A DNA stretch of 64,000 nucleotides from assembly GCA_029204225.1 (NCBI GenBank), contig CM055112.1, forward strand, positions 26,563,864-26,627,863, written 5' to 3'. Both the position numbers and the translations under genes were made by a program. The stretch is from Diphasiastrum complanatum. Lineage: Eukaryota; Streptophyta; Lycopodiopsida; Lycopodiales; Lycopodiaceae. The notes below the pieces were generated by a model. The model was not told the origin of the DNA. It was given only the letters and a program-made list of their open reading frames with translations, and searched no databases. Below are positions 21,146 to 33,701 of this stretch, piece after piece. Numbering within the stretch: position 1 is the first letter of the stretch; each line of letters begins with the position of its first letter.

Positions 21146-22186
21146 GTGTGCAAATACAATTGTGTGGTGATGTTTGATACAAAATGTCATGATGATTTCC
21201 ACAAGTGATCCATCATCACATTTTGGTTTTGATAAGCACATAGGGAGGAGTTTAGAATGGAAATGTAGGTTGTAGCTTTGAACCTAGATGATGTGTTGTT
21301 GTACATGGTCACAATTTTCAACACAATCTTTTATGGGGGATAGTGCCATATATTTGCAATAAAAGTGCAATCCACGGGCTCCACACAAATCCAAAGGTGG
21401 TGGCTACTTGAGAGTTGCAAGAATGATCTTTGCATGATCCCAAAAGCTCTTCCAACCTTGGATGGGGGTGAGACCCTAATTTGATATTTGCTACTTGGTT
21501 TCTTGTATCCATAAATGGAATCTTTTGTGACTTTACCCTTTTTTGGAATAAAGCAATTATTGTAAAAATAGAATGATCTTCAAACTTGATGGAAAGGTCA
21601 TTGAAGATATCCTTTCTCGAGTACAATGAATGCCAAAGTCATCTCTTTCTTATTGTTGATTTTTTTTTATCGACCAAACATTATGAGATTTTGTGGGTTG
21701 TATTATGCTTGGAACTCTCCCTTTGTAATATGACTAGTTGTGTCATGTAGGTTTCTTTAGTCAGTAAAATATATTCATAACTTTTCAATGACTTACACGT
21801 GGAATTTGGGTAAATGTTCCGAACATGGTATTCACAACATTCTCCATACATTCCAAAGGAATACAAATTTATGCATGACTTAATGCACCATGTTTTTATC
21901 GATCTTAAAGCCTCCTTAATATGGTGTTCTTTCCCATAAAAATCACTAGCTTATTAAGGCATAAAGTTATCTACACTCATACTTTTTGGGTGTAGAGCAT
22001 CTTACTATCCAAAATTGTGGATTTTTTGCAAAAGCCCTGTCCAAATGGACACACCTTTAGTTCTTACATGTGAAAACTTGTTGAAATGAGCTTAGATAAT
22101 TTGAACATTTATTTTCAAGGTGGTGTAGCCGTGATATTAGCATAACATTACCAAATTCCATCATGTTGACTCATGAAGAAACATCC
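20391..22186. other. Intergenic DNA with a (CT)n tract
   Basis: A (CT)n tract of about 62 bp occupies 21081-21142. A T-rich stretch at 20680-20800 produces long shadow ORFs. No gene is supported. Confidence 0.5.
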
Positions 22187-22201
22187 TATCTTATTTTAAT
22201 G

Positions 22202-22287
22202 CTTCTTGGTTTCCAAGGGGAGGCTCGAACCTGGGACCAAAGAAACTTTGGATGCCAAGCCAACCAACTGAGCCAACCCCGTTGGGT
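22202..22287 (-). mobile_element. 86-bp tRNA-like retroinsertion (SINE-like)
   Basis: Read on the minus strand this is a tRNA-like unit with an A-box-like TGGCTCAGTTGG (22264-22275) and a B-box-like GGTTCGAGCC (22222-22231) at tRNA-like spacing. It is flanked by a perfect 15-bp direct repeat, TATCTTATTTTAATG, at 22187-22201 and 22288-22302. That is the length expected for LINE-mediated retroposition. The anticodon arm and acceptor stem do not pair as a standard tRNA, so this is a tRNA-derived SINE monomer or retroposed tRNA relic, not a working tRNA gene. Confidence 0.75.
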
Positions 22288-22979
22288 TATCTTATTTTAA
22301 TGATGCAAGGTTCTACTCAAAGCATAGTGGTATTTTTCTTCACTATCATTTTACCATACAAATTGTCAAAAGAAAGTACATGGATGACAAATTTCAACAA
22401 CTATGAATGGTACTTTAACCTCTTTTGAAAACATTGACCAAAACCAAAGTAAAGTAAAATGTTCATATAGTCCAACCATTTATTAAAACACACATTGGCT
22501 TTCTAACTTTGTACATATTTTTGGCCTTGTCTTGTATATTATCTTCAAGTGGCTAATGGAAGTTCGAGATTCCAATTAAAGTTAAGGGATATGTTTGAAA
22601 TTCTAGTGTATCTTGTTGAAGCCTTAAAGAAGATGGTGAGTACATGGAGCATGCCCCTATGCACATGTGCACAACCTTGTTGGCATACCCACCTATTCGA
22701 TATGAACAAAACAATAACCTTGAACATTGAATCCCATTACATGTTTAGGCCACAGTGGAATTGACCCAATAATGTAATTTATTTATTCTGCCTTGCAAAG
22801 AAAATGCTATGTGTTCATCTTGGTCAAGAAAGTTTGTCACGTTAGGAAAAATCTCAACTCAAAAAGGGCCCTACAAGGAACCCAAACTTAGTGAGAGAAT
22901 GATTAGAGAGAGAGAGAGTATAAACGCAAGATTTGTTGCCGTCTTTTTTTAGTTTCCGGTGTTGCCCACCGTCTAACTA

Positions 22980-23800
22980 GTTGTTAAGTGACTTTTAACT
23001 CAAACGAAATAAACACGTCAATTAAGCACATGGTCGACTATCCACACTGCCAAGAAGCTTTTATTCATACGTTTGTGAAGGAGTTTGGTTGCGCCATATC
23101 ACTAGCGGGAGGAGGAAAAGAGGATAAATTTTGGTTGAGCATGGTGTTCCCTCCAAAAATCTTTGAAAGCATTTGAAAGGTAGATTATATAACATCCATT
23201 GCTATTGCTTAATGATCTACATGCTTGTTGACGTTTTGTGTGAATCATTTTTCTCATTACATGATTTAGTTTGTCCAATTTTGAAATAATGGAAAAGTTT
23301 GATCTTCATATTGTACCACCAAAGCTAGTGAGAGTAATGAGACCTATAAGAAAGAATTACAAAATATTTGAAGGAGAAGTCCATGGAAACTTAATATTGG
23401 CTATTAAACTTGATGAGTCTGAAATTGTTAAGGGACAAAAATTGGAATGGGTAAATATCATCTTTATGAACAAAGCATTAAAAAATATTGAAAATGTTGC
23501 AGAGGATTCATCATTTAGTGTTCAATCAGAGAATGAAATATGGTGGTTAGCAGCATTTTAGGTATATTTCAATTTTATTTATTATTGTTTACCAGAATGC
23601 TATGATTTTTTTATCCCCTAAGTTTGCTAATGTCAATGTTCAGGTTTTAAAAGAAGACCATGCTATCTTGTCGTGGATTTTTTCGACAACAACTTATGCG
23701 AAGATTATTGAAGAGCACATGGGTGGAAACAAAATATTTGTGCCAAACTATGGCACGTTTCAAATTTTATGGCATCTTGCAAGTGATTAAAAAACACTGA
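22980..23800 (+). pseudogene. M3-family transposase-like gene fragment, copy E
   Basis: Three pieces of the M3 family lie in order. 23271-23561 gives ILAIKLDESEIVKGQKLEWV, then FSVQSENEIWWLAAF. A short interval with a plausible intron (donor after AGCATTTTAG, acceptor AATGTTCAG) follows. 23645-23790 gives LKEDHAILSWIFSTTTYAKI and FQILWHLASD, where the frame stops just at the position of the second conserved Asp. The upstream ORF at 22988-23176 may belong to it but has no visible match in the other copies. The 3' half (Cys motif and the C-terminal block) is missing. Confidence 0.6.
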
Positions 23801-23849
23801 ATTATGCATCAATTTAATTTCATGTCAAGGCCAGTTTGTATCTAATAAC

Positions 23850-24223
23850 CTTGAGAGGACCCAAACACTCCTATTGAGACATGTGGGGCAGTGCATGGCT
23901 TGTGACGGTCTTACACATGAAGATTGCATGGGATATGTGACCTATGGTTAGATGGATTGCATGGGAGGTTGCATGGGTGCATGCACAGGCTTCCTACCCC
24001 TATGTATACGGGTAGGGACACATCCTCCTCCATTCTAAGCTTTCAAGCTCTAGGTTTTTCTCTCCTCTCCTCATGTATTCAATTGCCATGGCTCGTGGGT
24101 GAGGTGTTTGGATACATCTCAATTGGTTGGGTGGTTTTTTTGGCTCCCACCAATCTCTTTATATGTTGCTCTTGTCCTCATACTAGTAGTTTTTCTGGTT
24201 GGTCCTTACATTGGTATTAGAGC
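23850..24223 (+). repeat. LTR remnant with tRNA-Met-type primer site
   Basis: TGGTATTAGAGC at 24212-24223 matches the initiator-tRNA-Met primer site used by plant Ty1/copia elements (usually TGGTATCAGAGC). It follows CCTTACA, a plausible LTR end at 24210. The LTR start is uncertain and is placed near TGAGAGGACCC. No coding region of the element is recognisable in the next 1.3 kb, so this is a remnant or a non-autonomous element. Confidence 0.5.
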
Positions 24224-25532
24224 TCGGCTAAGATGTAGTCTTGGATGGGTTTGAAAACAAGCTCTACATCTGATTAGAAAGGAATAATTGCTTGGATTTG
24301 TATCCCGAAATGGAGTGTTGATTTTCTCAAGAGAATTTCAAATATGGATTCACTAATTCTTGTTTTGAAGCATGCTTTTCGAAATTTGTGGTAAAGTGCT
24401 CTTCTACTTGTTCGATTTTGTGTAAAGATGCTGAGAATTAGTATGAATTTATTTGTAATTTCTTGCTCTTGAGAAGCTTTCAAATTGATGTAGACTGACC
24501 TGTTGTGGAAGATCTTGTTGTTTGTTTTATTGCTTAAATCTACTAGATGGAGTAACATGCATAGGACCATAGTATTCTATAGAGTTAGATTCATGTAGGA
24601 CTAGCTAAGTTGTTGATAGATTAATTTGGATTGATCTATCATGCTGAAATAACCAGCTAGTTGGTTGAACTCATAAATCTAATGATTGCATGTTGAGAAT
24701 TGAAAGTTTTTAGAAACTAATCCTCTACTGGAACATGCAACCTATAGAGCATAGATTGGTGATTGCAGTTAAGTTAATTTTTTTTTTTTCTGTTAGCAAA
24801 AAGTAAAGCTAGTAACATTTGAATGAGAGCGACCATCTCCTTGGATTTGTCGTTTCCTACAAATTAGATCTATATTAGTTTTTTGCTTTTATAGATCTTG
24901 TGAAAAAGCAAGGAGTGATCATGAGGAGGTAACTCTGTTTGAAGAGTTGTGAGGATTTACAAAGCTTTGAACTTCTGATTGCCAAAGGCCCTTCTCCTTT
25001 GACTATACTTCTACACTTTTGGAAGTGGTAGTACAATAAATTGTAAGTCACTCCATTCAATTGTTGCAGCTGTAGCGAATGTGGGAAAGGTTGTAACGAC
25101 CTAATTTTATGCTTTGAGAATCTGTGGTTAGGGCTTCATGTGGTACTTGCATGAATGAGTCCTCACCCTTTGTATGGGTCTTGGAAAATTTATTTTCATG
25201 CATTAGCATGGCTTTCTCAAAGGGGTATTGCATGTCGCATACCAATAAACCATGGTTTATGAAAATCTTAGCATCGTTAGAACGGTCTAATTCTGAGTGT
25301 AGATTTTTGTGAAATGCACTAAACGCATAGTTGTGAGTGGAATTATCAATCCTCCAGACCTTATCCAGGAAATTGTGAAAGGAATAATTTTACTATCCTA
25401 ACTGTTTGTTTATAAGATAGGTCCGTAGATTTAGGATTGACAGTAAAATATTTTTTTCATGGTGATTCCTCCTAGGTATCTGGTTGATTTTTAACGATTT
25501 AACTCTGAAGTAAGGTTCCTCCTAGTGAATTG
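24224..25532 (+). other. Leader-like non-coding DNA after the primer site
   Basis: AT-rich sequence with no supported ORF. It is the DNA into which the gag-only LTR element at 25538 inserted. Confidence 0.4.
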
Positions 25533-25537
25533 AGTTA

Positions 25538-26729
25538 TGTTGGCTGATTCTGATGAATCCCCAAGATACTTGGACAGAGCAACTCAAGAGAACCTCTCAC
25601 TTTAGACCGAGGAGGTCTCTGAGAAGATGAGACTAATGAAGACTGAGAGCCGAGTATGAGAGCTACTAGCTAGGAAAGACATGCAAGAACTATGTAAGCC
25701 TCATGGTGAATCCCGAAAGATGAAATGACCATGTAGGAACTAGTATTTCTAAGCAAATGTAATAAATACAAGTAGACCTCTCTTAAAGAAAGTAGAGTGA
25801 GCCACCTTTTGATGGTGACCTCTAGTGGAGAGCATTATTCCACTTGTAATTTGTGAAATGTGGAAATTCCACTAGGATGCCACCTAAGGAGCTCTCTTGC
25901 TTATTTAAGAGACTCCCTCTTTGTGAAGAGGAGCTTTTTGTGTATTGTATCAACTCCATGCTAAAATGAGAAGAGCCTTCACGAGTTTGGTGCATCCATT
26001 GAGCTCCTTGATCATGCTTGTTCTTGAGTGATGCATTCATGATCCTACCCTTCCCTCCTTCGTGTGTGATTGTGGATTATAGGGTGGATTAGATTTGCTG
26101 CTTTCCTAGAGTGGATTAGATTTGCTGCTTTCCTAGAGTGGATTAGTTTTCTTTTCTTGTTTGTGGATTAATTTAGGAGCCAGCATTCAAGTAAACTAAA
26201 TAGGCTGGATTTGTGGTGTAGTTCTTGCATATCTTTTTACAATCTAGTTTGATGTTCTTGGGATGTCCAAGAATCAAAAGACTGGTTGGTTTCTTGATTC
26301 TTGGACTTCTAAATGCTGTAGATTAGATTTTGTTTCTTGTTTTGTCAATTTATACAAGTAAAGTAGTGTAGGATCTGATTTTAGTTCATTTTGCAGCAAA
26401 GTAGAAGTAGGAATCCATCGTTGTTCAACTGAGCAGTAACATAGATCATTTGTTGTCGCATTGGCTTGCATTTTGGTTGATTATGCATGTGCATTCAGTT
26501 CAAAAGTGACCCATCCAGATGTCCTCTGACAGACAGGACAATACTACAATGATTATCAACCTCTTTTGTCTAATTTGGGCCTTAAAACAAGAAAGATAAT
26601 CTCAAGAAGTGCCCACAGTCTCTGCTAACAGGCAGAATACCAAGTTGTCAAAGCTGTAAAACAAGCAGCAAAAGAAGTAACGAAACAAAGAACTAGTTAA
26701 CAGATTCTAAGACAGAGACCCTGTAAACA
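25538..26729 (+). repeat. 5' LTR of gag-only element
   Basis: 1192 bp, TG...CA ends, closely matching 32515-33696. It contains a duplicated TGGATTAGATTTGCTGCTTT unit near 26085-26140. The minus-strand ORF in it is present in both LTRs but is not otherwise supported. Confidence 0.92.
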
Positions 26730-26730
26730 T

Positions 26731-26748
26731 TTGACACCGTTGCAACTT
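26731..26748 (+). promoter_or_regulatory. Degenerate primer binding site
   Basis: TTGACACCGTTGCAACTT starts one base after the 5' LTR and resembles the TGGCGCCGTTGCC primer site of plant Ty3/gypsy elements. Confidence 0.5.
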
Positions 26749-26992
26749 AAACTCCACAACATTCTACATACATAAGCAACGCAGTCTTGTCCACATTCAG
26801 ATCCCTGCAAACAAACTCCGAATCTTTAAGCACATCTGAGTTTCTGCAACTGAACAGAGCCACATTAATGGCTATCTCCTCGCCCACAACTATGGGCTGC
26901 TAAATTTGCAAATTCGTTGTTCGCAAACACACTCACGAACCTGCATTCCCTTCTATCCAAGCTCTCGCTCCTCTAATTTTCTCACGCTTCAA

Positions 26993-27650
26993 ATCTCAAT
27001 CGAAGCCTAGCCTAAATCTCAACCGAAGGACCAGCTTACATCTCAACCGGAGTGCTCGTTCAGATCTCAACCGATGCACTGACTCCCATCTCAACCGGAG
27101 TAATCTATCAGATCTCAACCAACGTGCTACCTCACATCTCAACCGTCACCCCTCAGTTAAATCTCAATCGGAGTGAGCTTTTAAGTCTCAACTGACACAC
27201 ACTGTCCAATCTCAACCTACAGCCAGTGTCAGATCTCAACCAAAGCCAATTTGTCAGATCTCTACCGACGCATTGTATAAGATCTCAACCAGATTCGACA
27301 CCCATCATTCAAATCTCAACCAGAGCCGAAGTGCTCGCTGCCATCTCAACCAGGGTACTTGTTCAGACCTCAATCGCCACGATCCCTACAATTTTGATAG
27401 GCCTGAATGACCTATTCAGCAAACACTTGTTTGGATAGCTAGCCATTTCCCAAATCTCAGCCGGCACCCATCTGTTGAATCTCAACCGGAGGCCACAGTC
27501 AGATCTCAACCGACGGCCTGCTATCAAATCTCAATCGACAGACTTAGTGAGATCTCAACCGACGGCCATTCTATCAAATCTCAACCGACAGCCTCAGTGA
27601 AATCTCAACCAACAACCATTCAGTCCAATCTCATCCGACGACCTGTTTCA
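26993..27650 (+). repeat. Leader minisatellite, ATCTCAACCG unit
   Basis: About 24 occurrences of ATCTCAACC(G/A)(A/G)(A/C)G, mostly spaced 20-31 nt with about 24-25 most common, separated by variable DNA. It lies in the untranslated leader before gag. Only the ATCTCAACC core is conserved; the spacers are not. Confidence 0.85.
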
Positions 27651-28689
27651 ACCGGCCCAGATCCACGCTAGACCACAGACAGTTTCACACTAGTCCACCG
27701 TAGACATTGCAATCCACCGCAACACACAACTTAATCATACTCCATCGCATTCATTCATAAACACCTGCATCCCAACCAACCGTAACATGTAACCCCATCC
27801 TTCTCCCATATAGACCTGTACAATCACCCCCTAACAGCCTCACACTGCCTCAGCCGCAATCCACACTCCATCACTCCCCTCACACTTCCATCTTATCCGG
27901 AGCCAGAGCCAACATTAGATCTCGACCGAAGGGGTCCCTCACCATCTTAGCCGGACCACATCTACGCCAGACCATAACAATCTCAAACGACGATCACAAA
28001 CAGCGAGTACATCGGCCATCTGACATCGCATCCGCATATTCTTTGCATCCACCACCTCTTCCTTCGTTTGCATCTGATTCCGTCTATCTCCGTTTGCATC
28101 TGCTACACTCTGCCTTTGTTCGTCTTCCATGCCTCTACACCTGTTTTACTCAAACACCTAACCGCATCCACCTTAGAACGCAAACAGATTAGCAGTCGCA
28201 AACAGAACACATTCACCCATACTACACGCATTAGATTGCAACTGACCGCATTGCATCGTAGTAACCCAACCTTCCACCTCCATTGCAACCAGTACCGCAA
28301 TAGACGGCACTCCCACCCCATTCTCCCGCAAATATCACCTTACGCTTACACTCACATCGCCTCATGCCAGCACCCCCACAGCATTACACCCGCAAACAAG
28401 CCATCCTCTAACTATGCCCGCCTTGAACCGCAGACACATCACAGTCGTCCACAGACGCACACACCCGCACCCCATCTCCATTCACCCTCGCACTGTAGTA
28501 CCTCACCTTAGGCCGCATTCCATCCACAAACAACAACCCTCTAATTGCCTCCACATTATCACCGTGAACCACCGTTTTCACTCGTCCCAACCGCAATAGT
28601 CTGCCCTCGTCCCATCATGACTACACACCGGCTGCCTCCGCATAGCACCACCAGTGCTCGCTAACATTCGCTGAAACCACACTCACCCA

Positions 28690-28870
28690 TCTCCATGGTA
28701 ATCGACCGCATCCCTTCGTAATCAACCGCAATCTACCGTAGCCATTGCAATCGCAATCAACCGCAGCTAAACGTAATCAAATGCAACTAACCGCAACCAT
28801 CCGTCAACAACATCAAATCGCAATCACCTGCACCCCACTGCAAATCGCAAACCGCATTCACCGTAAACCG
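28690..28870 (+). repeat. AACCGCAATC-rich leader segment
   Basis: Repeated AATC(A/G)ACCGCAA and AACCGTA words without a fixed period, in the same leader. C- and A-rich composition extends over 27700-28870; the ORFs there (for example 28068-28511) reflect this bias and are not called. Confidence 0.55.
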
Positions 28871-29053
28871 TAGGACTGCCAAAAAAAAAAAAAAACTTTT
28901 TCAAAAACACCAAAATTTCGCAAAATAAAAAACAATAAAAAAAGCACACCAGTATCCAATGGACCACCAAAAGGACCCTAAAATCCTAGACGATTATCCA
29001 TATAAAGTCGGGTCCCTGTAGCTGAACAAATCAGACGTCATAGGTTCTACCGA

Positions 29054-30231
29054 ATGAGGGCCGGACTACAAGACCAATCAACAAACCCATTCGAGGGACA
29101 AGAATCTGATAGAGCCGAGTCTTCACGAGCACGAGCCCATTTTTCTGGTGTTGAGCCCTCATGGGTCAGAACCAACCCTAATGGAATTTCTGCTACCCAC
29201 GGAGCTCATCTTGCGAGACGTACACCCAAGCTAGATCTACCCAAGTTTGATGGTAGTTCGGGCCCTCAAAAATTTTTGCAAATCTTTGAGAATGCATGTG
29301 ATGTGTATGGTGAAACATCTCCTATTGCTATGTTCCAAATATTTTCGATGACCATGATCACTAAAGCACGTGATTGGTTTTTCAACCTTGATCGTGAAGA
29401 AAAGACAGATTGGTCAATTTTAAAAGAGTCCTTTGTCAAGCGTTTTAAGCCATTTTGCTTGATCGAGAGCCCTTTCGTCAAATTGAGTAACATCAAAATG
29501 ACAAAAGAAGAACGAATACGACACTATATCGAGTGTTTCAAACGTCTCAAAAGTCAAGTACAAGAACAACCCTCTGAACAGATGCTCATCATCTGGTTCT
29601 TAGTCGGCCTTCCACGATGGATTAGACGCGAGCTTAAATCCAATGATGAATATACGAGCCTAAAGTTAGCTATGTCTGATGCCATCAAGGAAGAAGATGA
29701 AGAATCCGATATTGACGAATCCAAAGAAAGACGAGCACCACGTGCTCCTGTCCATGAGTCGAAGCCGATCAAGGACACCCGAGATCAGCTTTGGAAATCC
29801 CAGTTGGAGTTGCTTAATAAGCAACATCAACTATAGATGGAGAAACTCACCAATGACTTTCAAACTACCTTGAAGTCTATCCAAAGTAGTATGCCTGGTC
29901 AGCCAAACCCTGCACAGGTACCTTATAGACAGAAACAATATGGTGCCCACACTGCCGGGCTATGCATCCTATTGATGCTTGTCCTTCATATCAGCCTATC
30001 CAAGCACATACAGTCCAACAATATGAAGACCACCCATCACAATCTAGACATTCCTTGACTTATCATGAATATCCACCTGAAAGTCCAAAACCATTCAACA
30101 TACAAGATGGTTATGCTGTTATACAAGGGCCATTGCACACCAGATGTTTCATCTGTGGTGAAAATGGCCACTTCATGGCTGATTGTCCAGTCAAGGCCAA
30201 GTACCATGCTGAGTGTCCTGACTGTATCTGA
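29054..30231 (+). pseudogene. gag: Gag of gag-only LTR element
   Basis: 29054-29836 encodes a retrotransposon gag capsid region: PKLDLPKFDGSSGPQKFLQI, then KARDWFFNL, then WSILKESFVKRFKPF, the typical Ty3/gypsy gag core. An in-frame TAG at 29834 and one frameshift near 29950 separate it from the zinc knuckle CFICGENGHFMADC (C-x2-C-x4-H-x4-C) at about 30142-30183. No protease follows. Gag would assemble particles and bind RNA; the breaks suggest this copy depends on a relative. Confidence 0.75.
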
Positions 30232-32514
30232 AAACACAGTCTCAAAGATTGTCCAAAACAACCAACTAAGATCCTACCTGCCCGTTACGTCAGTTATGAA
30301 TCACGATAGGATCCTCACCACAACAACACGAGCACCATAGCAATGAACAGTTAAACCTGCTGCTCAATCGAGAAGTTTCTTGCAAACTTCTACATTATCG
30401 CACAATACACCAGCTCCATAATGCAAAAGACATTAATATGAAATGAGTCCTTGTCAAAAGAAAGTGAAACCGATCTTCCGTCATCTGCTACAATGTCCAA
30501 CCAAGGGCAACCTCCATAGAGAATTGACAGTTTTTCTCCACTTCTACAACCTCAAATCTATTTGTCTTTCCATATGCTGATAAAATTTCCAATATGCCAG
30601 TACACAACACATCTAGGATTTGGAAATCCAGATAGAGATTCGGTTCTGAATTTCTTGTTCACAGAGGTCCTTTAGACATAGTACCTCAACATACATGCAT
30701 CTCAAGCTATATCTTACAACATCTGCTATCAATGATGATAGATTTTTGTGTCACCAATCCTGTCTTGTTTTGACAAGGGCATATCAAAGTAAGTCACATT
30801 ACTCTACAGCACTGAAATATTGCAACTATCAAGGTAAATTATCAATGTTGATGAATGCAAGTTGTGTTCGACAAGTGCACTACAGTTCTCACTCTTTGTA
30901 CAGTTTGTTTATTTCCTTATTGCTCTTCATTCCTAGTGTGTGATTGATTTTTGCATGAGAAATACCTACTACACGAGAGTCTTCCATAGAGCATCTCAAG
31001 AATACATTTTCATTCATATATCCACCTTCAGATCACCTTGCACAGAGTTTACAATCTTTGGGCATACTGAAACTTTGAGAAATCTTTGTCACGTTAGAGT
31101 TGATTCCTGACTCTCATCGTCATATTCATCTGTGAGTCAACTACAGCAAGCTCGAAACAAATTTAGTTAAAATTTGTTCAGTCCAGTCCCATGTTCAACG
31201 TGTTTCAAATACGTGTTCCACACGTCGATCCAATCCTGAACATAAACAGTTACCAACAACAACATCCCCACCAACATATTTTGGGAGGGGGGGGGAGAGA
31301 GTGGATCCGCTTAGATCCACTAGAGCAGTCACGCTGCCAGCAACAACACCAGCAAGATCAACAGCCAAGGTCACAAACCCAAAGTCGACAACGACATGGC
31401 TAAGAAGACAGATGGGCAATTCAAAGATACTCAATCAGAAGAAGTACTCTAGTCATGACGAGGATCCTTTAGAAAGGGAAACACAAGCATTGGAAAATCA
31501 ATCTCTTTCTTCAACTGACCTCTTGCCATACTTCTGCGCCATTCTCATGCCTATCGTCCACACCATCTACCGATGTCACCACCTCCGCCCTACCTTCCAT
31601 CTGTTTGTTTATCATCTTCTTCTGAGAAATCCCTAGTTTTTTATAGTCCTACCGAAGTAGTTGAAAGATCATTGCAAGTGTCTTGCGAAGACTAACTGCC
31701 ACCTACAATGGATGATCAGCCAAAAGAAGACCTACAAAAGCAGGCGAAGCAGCTAGAAGACATAAAAAATTAAGCAAAGAAGCTGAGGAGGAAAGGACAA
31801 AACTTAAGCAACAGATGAGTCAGATCAACCTTGATCAAAAGAAACTCTCTGGAGCAATGATAGTTGAATCAAAGCGAGTTCCTCACCCAGCAAGTGGTGG
31901 TCGAAGCTCGGCATTGCAAGGGTCCAAGGCTGCAACTGTAGAACTATTAGTTCCTTCACCCTACCACCAAGCCTTCATCATTTTCCTTACCTTTACCAAA
32001 CCATCCACCCAAATCTGTTCCTACCACCAATTTTGATGGCTCCATCCCATGAGATTGATAATCGAGTTTGTGCAATCTGCAGATCAAAGGTTTTCCTTAA
32101 GGCTGGGACTTCGGCTGAGCAAAAAACTGCGGAAACACCCAGAAGCAAATGGAGGATACAGACCTCCCAAAAGTTAGAACCTACCAAGAAACCAAATATG
32201 AAACCGTCAATGGCAGATAAAAGTGGTAAAAAAGAAGACACACGAGAAGCACTCATGCATGCAGAGTTGTGAAGCTGCTGAAAGCTCTCCAAATTTTGAG
32301 AATGTCAACCCATTACAACAATAAGACATTCTGGTTAAATTGCGACAATTGCGAAAACAGTTTTTGATAAAGACTGACAACAATAAACACTTTATGCAAG
32401 CGAACAAGGATCTACGCTTTTCCAAGTGCCGATCGAAGACGCCAATGCGGAAGCGGAGCAACATCGTCCAATATGAGTTGCAGTGGGTCTTGCAACACAT
32501 TAGGGGTGGGATGA
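30232..32514 (+). other. Non-coding interior of gag-only element
   Basis: Where pol would be expected, only short frames are seen and none shows protease, reverse transcriptase, RNase H or integrase motifs. The frames at 31191-31636 and 32033-32272 are short, Gln/Lys-rich and unrecognised. Confidence 0.6.
32500..32514 (+). promoter_or_regulatory. Polypurine tract of gag-only element
   Basis: TTAGGGGTGGGATGA directly precedes the right LTR. Confidence 0.7.
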
Positions 32515-33696
32515 TGTTGGCTGATTCTGACGAATCCCCAAGATACTTGGACAGAGCAACTCAAGAGGACCTCTCACCTTAGACCAAGGAGGCCTCTGAG
32601 AAGACGAGACTAACAAAGACTGAGAGCTGAGAAATACTAGCTAAAAAGACATGCAAGAACTGTGTAAGCCTCATGGTGAATCTCAAAAGATGGAATGGCC
32701 ATGTAGAAACTAGTATTTCTAAGCAAATGTAATAAATGCGAGTACACCCCTCTTAAAGAAAGTAGAGTGAGACACCTTTTGATGGTGACCTCTAGTGGAG
32801 AGCATCATTCCACTTGTAATTTGTAAAATGTGGAAATTCCACTAGGATGCCACCTAAGGAGCTCTCTTGCTTATTTAAGAGACTCCCTCTTTGTGAAGAG
32901 GAGCTTTTTGTGTATTGTATCAACTCCATGCTAAAATGAGAAGATCCTTCACGAGTTTGGTGCATCCATTGAGCTCCTTGATCATGCTTGTTTATTGAGT
33001 GATGCATTCATGATCCTACCCTTTCCTCCTTCGTGTGTGGTTGTGGATTATAGGGTGGATAAGATTTGCTGCTTTCCTAGAGTGGATTAGATTTGTTGTT
33101 TTCCTAGAGTGGATTAGTTTTCTTTTCTTGTTTGTAGATTAATTTAGGAGCCAGCATTCAAGTAAACTAAATAGGCTGGATTTGTGGTGTAGTTCTTGCA
33201 TATCTCTTTACAGTTTGATGTTCTTGGGATGTCCAAGAATCAAAAGACTGGTTGGTTTCTTGATTCTTGGACTTCTAAGTGCTGTAGATTAGTTTTTGTT
33301 TTTTGTTTTATCAAATTATGCAAGTAAAGTAGTGTAGGATCTAATTTTAGTTCATTTTATAGCAAAGTAGAAGTAGGAATCCATCGTTGTTCAACTAAAC
33401 AGTAATGTAGATCATTTGTTGAACGCATTGGCTTGCATTTTGATTGATTATGCATGTGCATTCAGTTCAAGAGTGACCCATCCGGATGTCCTCTGACAGG
33501 CAAGACAATACTACAATGATTATCAACCCCTTCTGCCTAATCTGGGTCTTAAAACAAGAAAGATAATCTCAAGAAGTGCCCACAGTCTCTGTTGACAGGC
33601 AGAATACCAAGTTGTCAAAGCTGTAAAACAAACAGCAAAAGAAGTAACGAAACAAAGAACTAGTTAACAGATTCTAAGACAGAGACCTTGTAAACA
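32515..33696 (+). repeat. 3' LTR of gag-only element
   Basis: 1182 bp matching the 5' LTR; ends TGTAAACA, followed by the duplicated AGTTA. Confidence 0.92.
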
Positions 33697-33701
33697 AGTT
33701 A

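Larger units (their letters stand above)
25538..33696 (+). mobile_element. Complete gag-only LTR retrotransposon (TR-GAG-like)
   Basis: Two long direct repeats, 25538-26729 and 32515-33696, both begin TGTTGGCTG and end TGTAAACA. The whole is flanked by a perfect 5-bp duplication AGTTA (25533-25537 and 33697-33701). A purine-rich tract (TAGGGGTGGGATGA) precedes the right LTR. The interior encodes a Ty3/gypsy-type gag and a zinc knuckle but no protease, reverse transcriptase or integrase. This layout fits non-autonomous terminal-repeat elements that keep only gag. It must have moved with enzymes from another element. The LTRs differ by scattered substitutions and indels, so the insertion is not brand new. 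Confidence 0.9.

Noticed and set aside
22202-22287. Functional tRNA gene
   Set aside because: A- and B-box-like motifs are present, but the anticodon arm and acceptor stem do not form a standard cloverleaf, and the unit is flanked by a target duplication.
28068-28511. 147-codon ORF in the gag-only element
   Set aside because: It is His/Pro/Thr-rich because of the C- and A-rich leader; no domain and no start context.
26993-28870. CRISPR array or telomere repeats
   Set aside because: Repeats are short, imperfect and irregularly spaced in a eukaryotic retroelement leader; the AACCG words are not the plant telomere unit.
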